The notes below the pieces were generated by a model, which saw only the letters and a program-made list of their open reading frames with translations, had not been told where the DNA came from and did not search any database. A DNA stretch of 64,000 bases, taken from the NCBI GenBank assembly GCA_002786025.1, contig NHNW01000006.1, positions 1,054,001 through 1,118,000 of the forward strand, read 5' to 3'. This document shows, piece after piece, positions 12,717 to 23,839 of this stretch. Source of the stretch: Zasmidium citrigriseum (Eukaryota; Ascomycota; Dothideomycetes; Mycosphaerellales; Mycosphaerellaceae). The translations under genes and the position numbers were made by a program. Each line of letters opens with the position of its first letter. Within the stretch, counting starts at the first letter, position 1.

Positions 12717-14086
12717 ATGGCCAACGATCGGTCGCCGTAATAGGCGCTTGCTTGCTTGCTTGGTTCCATCTGGCATGAAAGCTTACCCAACGTCAGCTCG
12801 GCTTGTTCGTTCGGTCACACAGCTATAGCTATGTCCACGGGTTCGTATTACAGCCAACGGTACTTCAGCATACAGAGAGGCATTGACCAATACGAGAGGT
12901 TATGGTCGTGTGCCTTGCTTGCCGCATACCCGTTGTCCTGGTCCACGTGGTAAGGTCTTTGGCTGACTTCGCTCCTGAAACGAACTCTTTGAGATGTGAG
13001 TACAACGATGGTAGTTCGTGTCGACTAAAGCAGCAAAAGCAGGTTCAGACATCAGCTCTTCCAAGTTCCAGCGCCACTGAAGAAAGAGCTCACGACGATG
13101 TGACTAGCTACAAGCCCAAAACACTTTCTCCAGGATATGCGGATAGCAACACTGCCGTCTGATCCCAAACTAACTCACGTCGAGACCCGAAAATCTGCAA
13201 CCTCCAACTGCTGTCATTGCTGACACCGCACAAACCCACGTGGCAGGCCCTGAGGTGTCAAGTATAGTTCGTCTCGAAGCGTCGACAACCTGTGCCCAAA
13301 GCGTCCATCGTCACCGCTATCTTTAGTCGCGGAATTTCATCATCCGCACCAACAGCGGGTTCGCCGACCTCGAAATTACCCCAACCGGTTTAGCCCGCAC
13401 GCTCGTGAACAGGGGTAGGGTCCAGCGTGAGTGAATGTTCCCCGGTCCTGGGGAAAAAGCTAAGTTGACATAAACTTCAATACATGAGATCGTCCGCGAT
13501 ATCCGGATTGTTCGAAAACGGTCGTTGTGTGCGGCGGTGCGAAGGGCGATGGGTGCTGCGATTGGCTCCGTGGGCGTGAATGGCGAACGGTATGCTGGGG
13601 CAGAGCTGTATCGCGAACTCTCGAAGCCGCAGCGTCGTATTTCTGCCCTGCTCTGGCCAACCATCTCCTTGTCATACTCTTGAACAAAGCTTGTCACTCT
13701 CGTCACTCGCAAAGGCAGTTTGGCACGGTCTGGCCACTCAGTCTGCATCTTCTTGGCCCGAAATAGTGGTCACACTGACCATCCGACGAATCCGAAGCTT
13801 CCATCTCAGTGACAACCCATGGCATGTCGATGTCGTACATGGTTGTAAATCCGGATTCCACGGTCAAGATGGTGAGAAGGCAGCTGTCCGGAGGATCCGT
13901 TGGGAGTAGAGGTGCGGTGAGGACAAAGATATAAAGAGCTGGTGAAGATCACTTCGAGTCGATCATCATCAGCAGCAGATCAACAGTTTCATCGACAACA
14001 AGGACCTTCAAGCCTCCAACACCAAGCCACTCGTCAACACAAGCCTCAACTCAAGCAACAAGCTTCAGTTTACAAGCCACTTCAAA
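12717..14086. other. Intergenic region upstream of the small secreted protein
   Basis: About 1.4 kb. It contains a short GCTT microsatellite at 12746-12762 and a TATA box near its right end. Open frames here look like noise. Confidence 0.55.
13929..13936 (+). promoter_or_regulatory. TATA box of the small secreted protein gene
   Basis: ATATAAAG about 150 bp before the ATG at 14087. The leader between is rich in CAA/CAG and free of G runs. Confidence 0.45.
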
Positions 14087-14499
14087 ATGCAGTTCAAGTA
14101 CATCATCGCCACCATCGCCTCCCTCGGCGTCACCAGCGTTCTTGCTGGCCCAATGCCCGTTGAGGACGTAAGTTCCTTATTCCTAGACATTCAAAAATCC
14201 CTTCATCGCTAACGAATCACCGTCAGAATGCCCTCGTTGCTCGCGCCGATCAGGCACAGCAGGCCCACCAGGCCCTGCAAGCGAATGCTCTGAAGCTCGC
14301 TGAGCAAGGCAAGGCCGGTGAACTCGGCGCAGCAAACTCCCAGGCCGTCCAGCAGCGCCTCACTGCCGCCCATGCCCAATTCCCCAGCGTCAGGCAGTGG
14401 TACCCATACTGCATCACTCCTCAATACGTCTGCAGCCCCGGCTACCTCGACTACGACTTCGACTTTGCCTTCAACTTCGGCTTCTGCGGTCTTTGGTAG
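14087..14499 (+). CDS. Small secreted protein, Ala/Gln-rich with aromatic Cys-containing tail
   Basis: I do not recognise a named family. Exons 14087-14167 and 14227-14499 give 117 residues. Residues 1-20 form a clear signal peptide (hydrophobic core, then VLAGPM). The mature part starts with an Ala/Gln-rich stretch of predicted helix (~30-80). It ends with a compact tail holding three Cys and many Tyr/Phe/Asp residues (for example YPYC and GFCGLW). The odd Cys count leaves one free or dimer-forming. A good-looking intron (14504-14558, GTGAGT donor and TACTGAC branch point) begins four bases after the stop, so the 3' leader is probably spliced. Size and secretion would fit a cell-wall or effector-like protein, but that is inference. 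Confidence 0.75.
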
Positions 14500-16242
14500 A
14501 TTGGTGAGTCTCGAAACTAGCAATCCGGAGTTTCGATGATGTACTGACAACGAAATAGATCGACTGGATGAATGGCGGAGGAATACATCACCACAATCTC
14601 GAAAAGCAACACAATCCATATCATCCTCACCATCACGACTTATGAAGTGGCACGCTTTGACGATGGGCATACACGGTCTCTACTAGCAGATGGGCTCACT
14701 CACTCAGAATGTATTAGATGACGACAAAGTAGCATAATGACTTACCGAATCTCATTGTGTTGTATCCGCGTTGACGATCAAGTTTTCATTCCTTTTGAGT
14801 TTTTGATCATCAAAAATTGCCACAGGAGAGGACCATCGCTTGACAGCAATGTTTTGATCCCTTAGGGATAACCTGTTGTTGTCATACATGAATGCATAGC
14901 GAGTATGAGGTCTGGTATCACCGATCTCGCTGGGCTTCGAATTTGATGTCATCCAATCGTCCATCATTGAATTCTCGTGAAAGACAACAGGTTGGGATCG
15001 AGTTAACAATACCTATGTTTGGTCAGATTTGCGACCTTCGGCGGTGAAGCGATATAGGAAGAGCTGTTGTTCCCACCTAAAGACTGCAGAATCGTGATGG
15101 CGTTGAGTGTTCAATCTGACCGCTTGATTCGATTACTCAGACAACAAAGTACTCGAGATATGCGGCCGCCAAAGGGTGTGTTGCGTGGGGTCATCGTGTT
15201 GGTGATCGTCGAAAGAATCCAGGTACCAACGTAAAAGCCATTGATTGATACGGGACGTCGAACGGAGCAGTAGACGTTTCAGGCGAAAGCATCAAGCTTT
15301 CCAAAACAGGAGCATCGCTTAGATGCAAAATGGTTCAACTCCACTGTAGCTGATGTTGTAAGGCTGTGAGTGGCTTTTCGGTGTCCGAGTATATGTCCCG
15401 AATCCTACACTACGGGAACTGCCCGCGTTGATCAGCAGCGCGCATTCTCGTTTTTGGACCAACTCAACCGTCGCCAAGGCATGACATTTCAGTGATTTGA
15501 AGGCATTGACGACGAAAGACGTCGAAAATGCCCCTATCGTTCGAGACGGAAGGAATGCCAAGAGGGGTCACTCTCCAAAGGAGCATCGATGACCTAGTCC
15601 TTTGAACGCTGCCAATGATCCTGAATGGGAGAGCAAATTGCATGCGATTAACCAACTTTCAATGCTTTCATACCATGCTGATTCCAACGTCATGGTCTTG
15701 CGGTGGACGACTTGTTGCTTGTCCATCGAAATGGAGCGTCTCGAGCGGTCATCACTCATCGCCAGCGGAAAAACACTCCACTCGGAGAAGAAGCCGCAAG
15801 TCGTACGATACGACGGACCTGAGTCTTTTCTTTTAAGCCCTCTGTAGATCCAAGAACCAACAAGTCGTTCAAAAGACGTTCTTGGCCCGGGGAATGCCGA
15901 TAGTGCGAACAGATTTGGGTGAATGTCCGCTGGGGGCACAGCTGAACCCTTTACCAGTCCATTGCAGTGCCGATCAACCGCACCTAACCAACTTTATGAG
16001 GCCAACAGCCTTCCAATGGCACCGCCCACGGGGGTGCTAAGTGGCCGGATGCCGAGGGTTGTCTCAGATCCCATCCTTTCCATGAACCTGCAGGCTGCCC
16101 ACGTTGCTGAAGCGTGGCACTCCGCCGTGGTGCAGGAGCGTCGTTCTTAATCGTATCCCTCCCGCTTCGATTGTTCCTTGATTGCATCCTGGTACCTCGC
16201 GACTCGCTGATCATCGATCTTGGATGTCTGTCCACGTCGGCC
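14500..16242. other. Gene-poor 1.7 kb region
   Basis: Contains the putative 3' UTR intron at 14504-14558 and then about 1.6 kb in which I see no coding gene, RNA gene or clear transposon. Open frames on both strands are short or lack plausible starts and composition. Confidence 0.5.
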
Positions 16243-17742
16243 ATGGGTCAGTCCAGCGGAGAGGTAAGCATTGAGGCCATGTGAGAGCCATGGAGATCGA
16301 GACACCTGACTATTGTGTGATAGATCATTGCCCTCGCTGTCGTGTTCACGTTTCTGGCCATCGTCGCTGTGGCTTTGCGAATATGGGCGCGGAAAAGGTC
16401 GAAGGTGCAGCTGGCCGGGGATGATTTCCTGTCGTTTGCGGCTTTGGTGAGCAAGAGACTCGATGTTCGACGAAAGCGGATTGTTGACATCTCGCAGGTG
16501 ACAATGATTGGGCTACTCACTATACCTCTGATCATAAGTGAGTCGATTCCGACGACACCACTCTCTGTCGTTTTGCATTGTGCTGACGCTGGCGACAAGT
16601 ATGTGTGCACGACAACTTCGGCAATCACATCAGAAAGACTCGCTCTGGAGAGCCAATCCCACCTTCACATCGATACTTGGTGTGTCAGCTGGTAAGAGTT
16701 GGAGCGAGCGTTCATATCCGAGACAGTCACTTACGTTCGGCGCCCTTGTCTACAGGTGCTGGAGGTCTGCGGTTATATCCCGATAGCCCTTGCTAAGTGC
16801 AGTATCCTTCTCTTTTATAAACGAGTCTTCCACGGAGCACTTCTGGCAGCGGCTATCTGGACACTGCTAGGCTTCGTGGTCGCATGGCTGGTGACGTTCT
16901 TCTTTGGGACCCTTTTCCAGTGCACACCGATCGAAAAGTCGCTCTCGATGTCGCCGGGCAATTGGGAGGTTCATTGCATCGATATGGTCAAGCTCTTCTA
17001 TGCTGGAGCTAGCACGGACGTCATTCTCGATATTGCAATCATGCTGGTGCCACTGCCGTCTCTGTTCAAGCTGGAACTGCCGACGAGGCAAAGACTCGGC
17101 GTCATATTTGTCTTCTTGACTGGAGTCTTGTAAGTCGACAAAAGGTGATTCCGTCAATCGGATTGCTGAAGTCACTCTAGGGCCATTGCTGCTAGTATCA
17201 CTAGGCTGGCAGAGTTTGTGCACGCAGGACGGCAGCTTCGTGCTGGCAATCCAGATACAACGTGTAAGAGGCCACATGTCGCCCTTTGTGGCGATTTGCG
17301 CTGACTGACTGTGTCCAGATTTCGTTGCTCCGACAGTATACTGGACCATGATCGAAGCTTCTCTCTGCGTTATTTCCGTCTGCCTGCCGCCGCTCCATCC
17401 GATCTTCCATGACGTCTCGTCCAAGAATCTTCTCCATAACTTACGAAGCCGTCTGTCCTTCGACTCCGCCAGTAGCCGTCCAAGCACATGTGGAGCGCGG
17501 AGCTTCGACGGACGGCATCGAAAGGACTCTGCAGTCTCTGATCATTCAATACTAGTGAGTCCGTATCAAGGCAGAAGTCAGATTGAGACGATCGCGGAGA
17601 AGGGGCCAGCACCACGGGACGAGGACCATATTCCAGAAAGGGGAATTATGGTATGTTTCATCGAAGCCTGCAATCGCTCTGCTTTACAAAAGCTGGCTGA
17701 CATCACGATCAGGTTGAGACGACAATTTCCAGGGTTATTTGA
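16243..17742 (+). CDS. Rhodopsin-like (SAT4-family) integral membrane protein
   Basis: A multipass membrane protein of the large fungal family with a seven-helix fold (Pfam type 'Rhodopsin domain, fungal'); the function is not established. The eight exons are 16243-16263, 16324-16446, 16498-16537, 16600-16691, 16756-17129, 17181-17263, 17319-17650 and 17713-17742, giving 364 residues. Family marks are visible: an LAGDDF stretch after helix 1, VHDNFGNHI where relatives have a G-x-G-x-H-I motif, the ALAKCSILLFYKRVF helix, the DIAIMLVPLP helix, and VYWTMIEASL near the last helix. The C-terminal tail is cytosolic and Ser-rich, ending in the short GIMVETTISRVI spliced from a 30-bp last exon. The stop lies only 21 bp from the stop of the convergent regulator. 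Confidence 0.85.
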
Positions 17743-17763
17743 GAATGTCAGAGGACAGGCTCT

Positions 17764-19272
17764 CTAGTCGTCATCCGCATCGCCAACTCCCAGAAGTGCC
17801 GGATCTATCGCCGCCGTCGTCAACTGGTACCCACAAGCACCGGCAGGGAAGGCCAGTAACGATCGTACCTCGCTGCTTCCGTGGGTTTCGAGGTACATGC
17901 ATATGGCAGTGCAGTCTCGCTTCGCACGAGGAATCACCCACCAGAAATCGACAAAGCACATCAAGCCGAACCAGTAGCCCAGCACCAAGAGTGCCGCAGG
18001 ATCATTCTGCTGCAGAAGCGCAAAAAATGGCTTTATCAGGCTGCTGATGAAGCGCATATATTTGACCATCGATTGAGAACCCCTTTTCTCGAGCATGAGT
18101 GGGCCTAGAAGTTGGAGAGCGTGGAGATAGGGATTCCTCTGTCGCTCGAGCTCGGACGTCGTCTCGGAAAGTCCGCAGAGCTGTAGGAGCTCATCTGGAA
18201 GGCCTTCAGTCTCGTCTCCGTCATAAGCCGAGCATAGCCAGATTGGAAGAAGCAGGCTTTGGGCGTGGTACTGTCGTGTGCCATTGATGAGAGGCATGAG
18301 ACCCATTTGAACAGAGAGCCAGTCCAGTCTTGATGGTTCCTCGCTGAACACCCATGAGTCTTTTGGTGCGATGCTATCGATCCAGGAGAAATATCTGGAA
18401 ATGTCAACGACATGACATGTACGATGACCACTACGACCTACTGCATATTGATCATCATCGAAGTGAGCAGCACCGCATCAGACTCTCGCCTTCCTACAGG
18501 CTTGGAGATGGCTGACTGGAAGTCCGAAAGTGCCACTTGCAGGTGGGAAAGCTTTGCGAGCCGATAGCCTTGGACATCGAAATGATTGAAGTGTAGCGCT
18601 GCCACAGCTAGGATAGCATGCAACAAATAAGAATGCTAGAGCCTCATTCATTAGCGAGTGAAAAGCTTGGGCAATGCTTGTTTTCGGTGCGCTCGCGCAT
18701 CTTGTACATACCTCTTGAGCTAGCCTCAAAACATTCATACGATACTTGCCACTCTGAGCTCCGACTAGGATATCGCTGCATGTCACAGTATCTTGCTCGA
18801 GTCCTGTGATTCGGTCGTAATGTTTCAATAGATGTGTATCTCTGTTGGATTTCTCGAGAGCCTTGGGAATAGATACCATATGATCGGGAGGCGGACTCCT
18901 GCGGACCACGACAGCATCTTGTGACGGTTCGCTGGAGCTGAAGGTCCTCTGGCTGGCCGGACGACTTGCAGGATAGCCGCAAGGATTCTTGGTTCTTTTA
19001 CACCTCCCACAGACTGGACGTGCCTCATCGCACTAAAATTGCTCAACAGCCGCAGTAAAGAGGTATGCCTGAGGGAGACGTACCTTCACTCTCTTGGCTT
19101 TGCAAGGCGAGCATCCAAGACGGGACTTCGTATGCGATTTCCTGGTGATGTACTGCTTGGTATTCGCATCCGGGTCAACCTCTCCAGCCACAGGCCCTGG
19201 GCGGATTGAGAAGACATGGAAGCCAGGAGCCGAAGAGCCGTTCAAGCCTGACGCAGGTGTCAGCCCCGACAT
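17764..19272 (-). CDS. Zn2Cys6 transcription factor, Upc2-like
   Basis: A nuclear DNA-binding regulator. The exons, in gene order, are 19272-19084, 19032-18712, 18635-18442 and 18394-17764, giving 444 residues. The binuclear zinc cluster (GCSPCKAKRVKCDE ... CGRCKRTKNPC) is preceded by KSHTKSR and split by the first intron just before its third Cys, a layout seen in sterol-uptake-control (Upc2/DUF3468) proteins. The body contains the typical LLHAILAVAALHF segment near residue 175. An in-frame start 25 codons upstream (19347) is possible, but it is not an ATG-led family N-terminus. It is convergent with the rhodopsin-like gene. Target genes are unknown. Confidence 0.85.
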
Positions 19273-19604
19273 TGTGGTTGTGGCCCAAGAAAGGTAAACG
19301 ACTCGGGATCCATATCTCGGACAGCCACGCAGGGTTTGTATGTGCAAGAGGTCGTCTCAGCTCTTGGCGGTCGTATTCCTTTTCTGCAAGCCACCAGCTG
19401 ATCAGGGTCTGTGCTGAGCTCTTATTCGTCGGCTCTGAACTTTACCATGAACATAGATGGCTCTTTAAAAGCAAGATCAGCTTGGTTTTGGCTATATTGA
19501 TGTACAGACTGACGCCCTACTACACCGTATCCGCTTTGTATGTCGACTTGACCCCAAGCAGCGCGCCATAGGCAGACCTCCGAACCACTCCTATGACTGG
19601 GTGC
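19273..19604. other. Intergenic: regulator promoter and antiporter 3' end
   Basis: About 330 bp. It holds the 5' side of the Upc2-like gene and the 3' side of the CAX-type gene. No other feature was seen. Confidence 0.5.
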
Positions 19605-21423
19605 TCACTGGCCTTTGCGAACAACGGACAGAAGCTGTTCGTAGAGATCAGCAGGAATGGTGACATTCTGCTGTAGCTGGCCCTCGATGCCGTTGGATGT
19701 AGCCACGTCCGGATTCGGATAGTAGAAGGAAGCGATGGCAATGATCAGATATACGATCTGTGACGAATCAGCCCGTTTCTCGAGAACATCACGAGGCAGG
19801 CATGTATTACTTACCACCAGGAGCGAGCCTTCCAGCCAGTTGGACTCTTGGTCTCTCAAGAAGTTGCCGACGACCAGGATTGAGAGGACGAGCAAGCCGA
19901 TCATGAAGATTTCGAAGTTGAGGTCCATCGGCTTGCCCAGCGCCCAGCCGACCAGGACGACCAAGGGGGCATTGAACAGTGCAGTCTGAATCGACGGGCC
20001 GATGCAGTGATACAGAGCGACGTTGATAACGCCATCCCAGGCCTCATCAATTGCAGTAAGGTGCTCGGCCGCTTTTTCCACCAGCGGCACTGCTCGATAT
20101 TAGCGAGAACATGTCAATGTACTGCTGGCACTTACAAAGAATGAGGCCGAGGAACTGGTCTGGAACGCCGCTCTCGACCACTTCCTCAATCTCTCCAACA
20201 AGGATTACGAGGAGCCAGGCCACAAACACGATGGACATGACGAGCGCCACAAAAGTCTCCGTCAGTGTAAGCTTCATCTTGATAGAGTCTTGCTCATGAT
20301 CTGCATCGGCGTGCTCATCCATTTCAATGACCTCGTCGAAGATTGAATGTGCTGAAGTGCAAGAGTAGATCAAGTAGAGGATGTAGGCGACAATGAGCAC
20401 GATCGCAGTGCCACGGCTGATCTCGAGAATGTCTTCCTGAAGCTTTCTTTGGGTGAATTTCTCATGGAGGATCGAAACGGTCTCGGTCTTGAGCGCAGAG
20501 TAGAAAGCACTCGGGATCAGCAAGCCGAAAGCTGCTACGAGTAGAAGGCCGGTGCCAACTTCAGAGACCACGGCATGGAACTTTTGGTTTTGAGTATGAC
20601 GGCGAATACCAGCAGCGAAGAAGCACAGTCCCAAGCAAAGTAGAAGGTTCGTCAGGATGGAGCCGAGAACTGGAAGGTCAACACCCATAGAGGATCAGCT
20701 GAGGATTCTAAGAACTCACTTGCAGCCTGGATGATGGGTATTAAATTGCCCTCGTCGTCTGTGAAAGGGATTTGTCAGATCGTCGGGAGATCATAGGCAC
20801 AGATACTCCTCAACGTACCATTGTCTTCGGAGTCACCCGACTTGTGCTTGACAATCAAGACCACGAACAGAATGATCTCAACGACGGATCCAAAAGTAGT
20901 CTCAATGAGTATGCCGGCAACCTTTGGCATCTTACGTGCAAACTCCTGGCCAGCAAAGCCGAGGAGATTCGCCGCAGGAACCTAAAGCAGGCACTTGATT
21001 AGTTTCGACCCTGCTTGAAGACAGTTGCTGGAACCCACCATTGCAATGTACGAAGTAGCAAAGATCCACAGATGGGCATGTGTGGTGTACTTCAGCACAA
21101 TGGCGATGATGACGAATGGCCATAGGACGTTGACAGCCATGGAGGCATAGCTGGAGGACCGCCATACTACGAAGAAAAAGTGTCTGATGTGGAAGCCGCT
21201 GCGTCCACTCTCGCCTTCGTGTGCTGATGAAAACAGCATTAGTGGAGCTACATCCTTCATTTCAATGGTCTCTTCGCTCACCTATCCCGTCTCCGAATGT
21301 GTGTGGAGTGTGGTCATGGTGAGATGAGGGGAGAAGCGGCGCGGTCTCGCCACTGCTGCTTCCGCCATGCTGGTCTTGATGACCAGGCTTAGAGCTACGG
21401 GTACCAGCTGAATTGTGAGCCAT
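19605..21423 (-). CDS. CAX-type cation/proton antiporter with altered signature motifs
   Basis: Resembles vacuolar Ca2+/H+ exchangers of the Vcx1/CAX family. The exons are 21423-21282, 21223-21039, 20981-20819, 20758-20720, 20669-20136, 20089-19815 and 19757-19605, giving 496 residues. A hydrophilic His/Ser-rich N-terminus is followed by about eleven membrane helices, an acidic His-containing loop (DEHADADHEQD) between the two halves, and strong family blocks such as LGSILTNLLLCLGLCFF and PMDLNFEIF. In classical members the two alpha repeats carry GNAVEL and GNAAEH. Here they read GSVVEI (near residue 138) and EKAAEH (near 360), so both Gly-Asn pairs are lost while the acidic residue of each repeat and the His remain. 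It could be a paralogue with changed ion choice or reduced transport. The start is the ATG that opens the His/Ser-rich region. Confidence 0.87.
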
Positions 21424-21889
21424 TGATGCGAGTTGAAGAGAAAGACGTTGAATGCTCACAAGAGTTGGTGTATGAGGAAGGAAACCTGGTCGAGATCAGG
21501 TTTGCAGTGGCTTGATCTTGGCGGGGTCTGTGAGCTCTTGGAGTTTCTTGGCTCAACCCTTTCCTTTGTTCAGACCATCTCACGGGAAGAATGAGTCCCT
21601 GAGAGATGCAAGTTGAGTTGACATCGATGGAGGAAACGTGGTAGAGTTGAGGAACGCGAAGGAGGAAGGAGGATGAGGTCGCGTTTCCCGCGCCAAGGTT
21701 CCGGTCTAGCGGACACACTAATCCCAAAATGGTGACGACGACGACGTTTGGCTCTTCGCGTGTGATAGATCTAACAACGGAGCGTCCGAAGGGTTTTTCA
21801 TGAGCTGACGGCTTACGGAAGGACTTCCATTGCATGTGGCACTGAGCTACAACATCGAAGGTGAGAATAGAGAGCTCCTTTGAATTCCC
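21424..21889. other. Intergenic: antiporter promoter and MFS 3' end
   Basis: About 470 bp upstream of the antiporter gene. Nothing else was recognised. Confidence 0.5.
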
Positions 21890-23489
21890 TTACATGCGAT
21901 AGCGAAACCCGGGCATCTTCCAGTCCGTCAGTTCCCCATCACGGTCTTCTGCAGCAGCAGAGGTGGTAGCAGTTCCAGCTCCACTATCGCCATCAACGGT
22001 ACCTTCGAGTCGGTCTCTTCTCCTATTCTCAAACATCAAATACGCCCTAAGCGCCATCGCCATGACCAGCACCAAAGCATAGCAGATCATAATGGCTCTG
22101 AATGCGGTTGGATAGTGCGGTTCTTCGCTCTCCTTGAAGAACTGCGGTCCAGAGATATTGCCGACGCAGTACGCCAGAAAGAGAATAGCAGTCATCGTCA
22201 TCTTCTTCGTGGACCCCTTGTAATTGACACCGACGAGCGACATTGCCAGTGGAAGGGCAGAGTTGCCAGTCGACATCAGATAGTAGCCAAACAGCTTGAC
22301 ACCTTGGGCTGGACCTTCTGCGTAGATGATTGCTGAGCCGGCTACTGGGCAAAGAACCACGGCGCAGATCAGGAACAGTGTGATATTCGGCCACTTTCCT
22401 GCTGCTCTGCCGGTGCCCATGATCGTGAAGAAAGAAATAAATGAGGCCGGAAGGGTGACTAAGGTCGTCTGCAAGCTCGTAAAGCCAAATCCCTTCAGGA
22501 CCAGGTTGCCGAAGTTCTGAGTCCCTCCGTTGGGGATCTGCGTGAGGATGGAAATGGCGAAAAAGAAGAACGTCTTCAGATCCATCAGACACTCAATCGT
22601 TTGCTCTGGTTTCCAGGAATGCTGAACTTTCCCCGTTCCGGCCAAAATCACACGTTGCTCTGCACATTCCTTCTCTTCTGGTGTGAGGAACGAGGCCGAT
22701 GCGATGGAGTCTGGTAGCATGAATAGGAGAACGAACCCCCAGAGGAAAGTGGCACACCCCAGGACGATGAACATCCACTGCCAAGGCTTCAGAGGGTGCT
22801 CGACATGGCCTAGTCCATATGCTAGAAACGAGGTGATCACACCTCCGAGCGAGTTGCCAGCGAACCAGATTCCCACTCGAGTAGGTAATTCGCTCCTGGT
22901 GTACCACATCGAGGTTATGTGCAGGAAGGCTGGAGAGATCGTTGCCTCGGCGACTCCCAATAGGAAGCGCACCGTAATGAGACCGCCATAGTTCGTACAA
23001 GCAGCCGTAAGTGCAACGACCGCTCCCCAGAAGAACGTATTCGCTGAGACGTATTTGCCAACAGGAAGCCTCTGGATCAAGATCGACGTGGGATACTCCC
23101 AGAACAGGTACCCAAAGTAGAAGATTGAAGACACCCAGCTGTATTGCGAGCCATGAAGGTTCTGGAAGTGTAGTCAGTGCCCGGTCGATCCATGAGCTTT
23201 TGGAGATAGGACTTACAGTCGAATCCTTCAACCCAAAGACAGAGGCGCTCGAAAGAATCGTCTTGTCCATAAAGTTGAAGTTGTAGGTCACGAACAGGAG
23301 CGGTATAATCCAGACATCAATCTTTCTCAGCACGCGTTTCGCAAACGGCGAGTTCAACGCATGTTGTGCGTTGTCTGGATTGTCGTCGCCGTCGCTGGAA
23401 GATGCATTGGTGGCGACTCGGGCGTACATTTTGTCGTCTGTCCCATCCCCGTCCGGCGACGTCGATATTGGTGTGTTCTTGTCGTCCAT
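21890..23489 (-). CDS. MFS transporter, anion:cation symporter (DAL5/TNA1-like)
   Basis: A plasma-membrane carrier of the allantoate/nicotinate/vitamin-type MFS family. Exons 23489-23217 and 23161-21890 are joined over a 55-bp intron, giving 514 residues, normal for the family. It has an acidic Ser/Asp-rich cytosolic N-terminus, twelve predicted helices and the family pieces RKIDVWIIPLLFVTYNFNFMDK in helix 1 (shown here only as landmark residues RKID...DK), FLLGVAEATISP in helix 4 and PWQWMFIVLG in helix 6. The C-terminal tail is Ala/Gly/Glu-rich. The frame is intact throughout, unlike the related gene at 47649-49246. The substrate is unknown, but small organic anions are usual. Confidence 0.9.
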
Positions 23490-23839
23490 GGTGGACTTGG
23501 TCAGACAAGCAAATTTGGAGGGAGGTCACACGAGGCAGGGACAGGCCTTGCTCGGCATTTATCGGCGAGGTGCTTGTTGATAAGCTCAAGCTCTGCCAAG
23601 ACCGCATCCTTGAGATAGGCCAGATAGCCGGCCGGCATGCATCCATAGATACCGAAGACGGCAACGGCAGTGGCAACAGAAGAAGAAGAGAAATGAGTCG
23701 CTACTTTGACATCGTTAACCAGAGTCGATTTTCTTCTCTACAGTTACTTCTCCCCGGAAAGATCTATAACTCCAAAACATCAATATCCCTTCCTAACCTG
23801 CAGTTAGGAACCCAAACTCCTTTGCTGCTGCGCAGTCTT
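23490..23839. other. Intergenic: MFS promoter and 3' end of microexon gene
   Basis: About 350 bp. No gene or RNA was recognised. Confidence 0.5.

Noticed and set aside
12746..12762. GCTT microsatellite as a regulatory site
   Set aside because: Only about four copies in an intergenic region. It is a simple repeat with no further evidence of function.
14700..16200. Possible degenerate transposon in the gene-poor stretch
   Set aside because: No terminal repeats, no coding remnants and no strong AT enrichment typical of RIP were visible.
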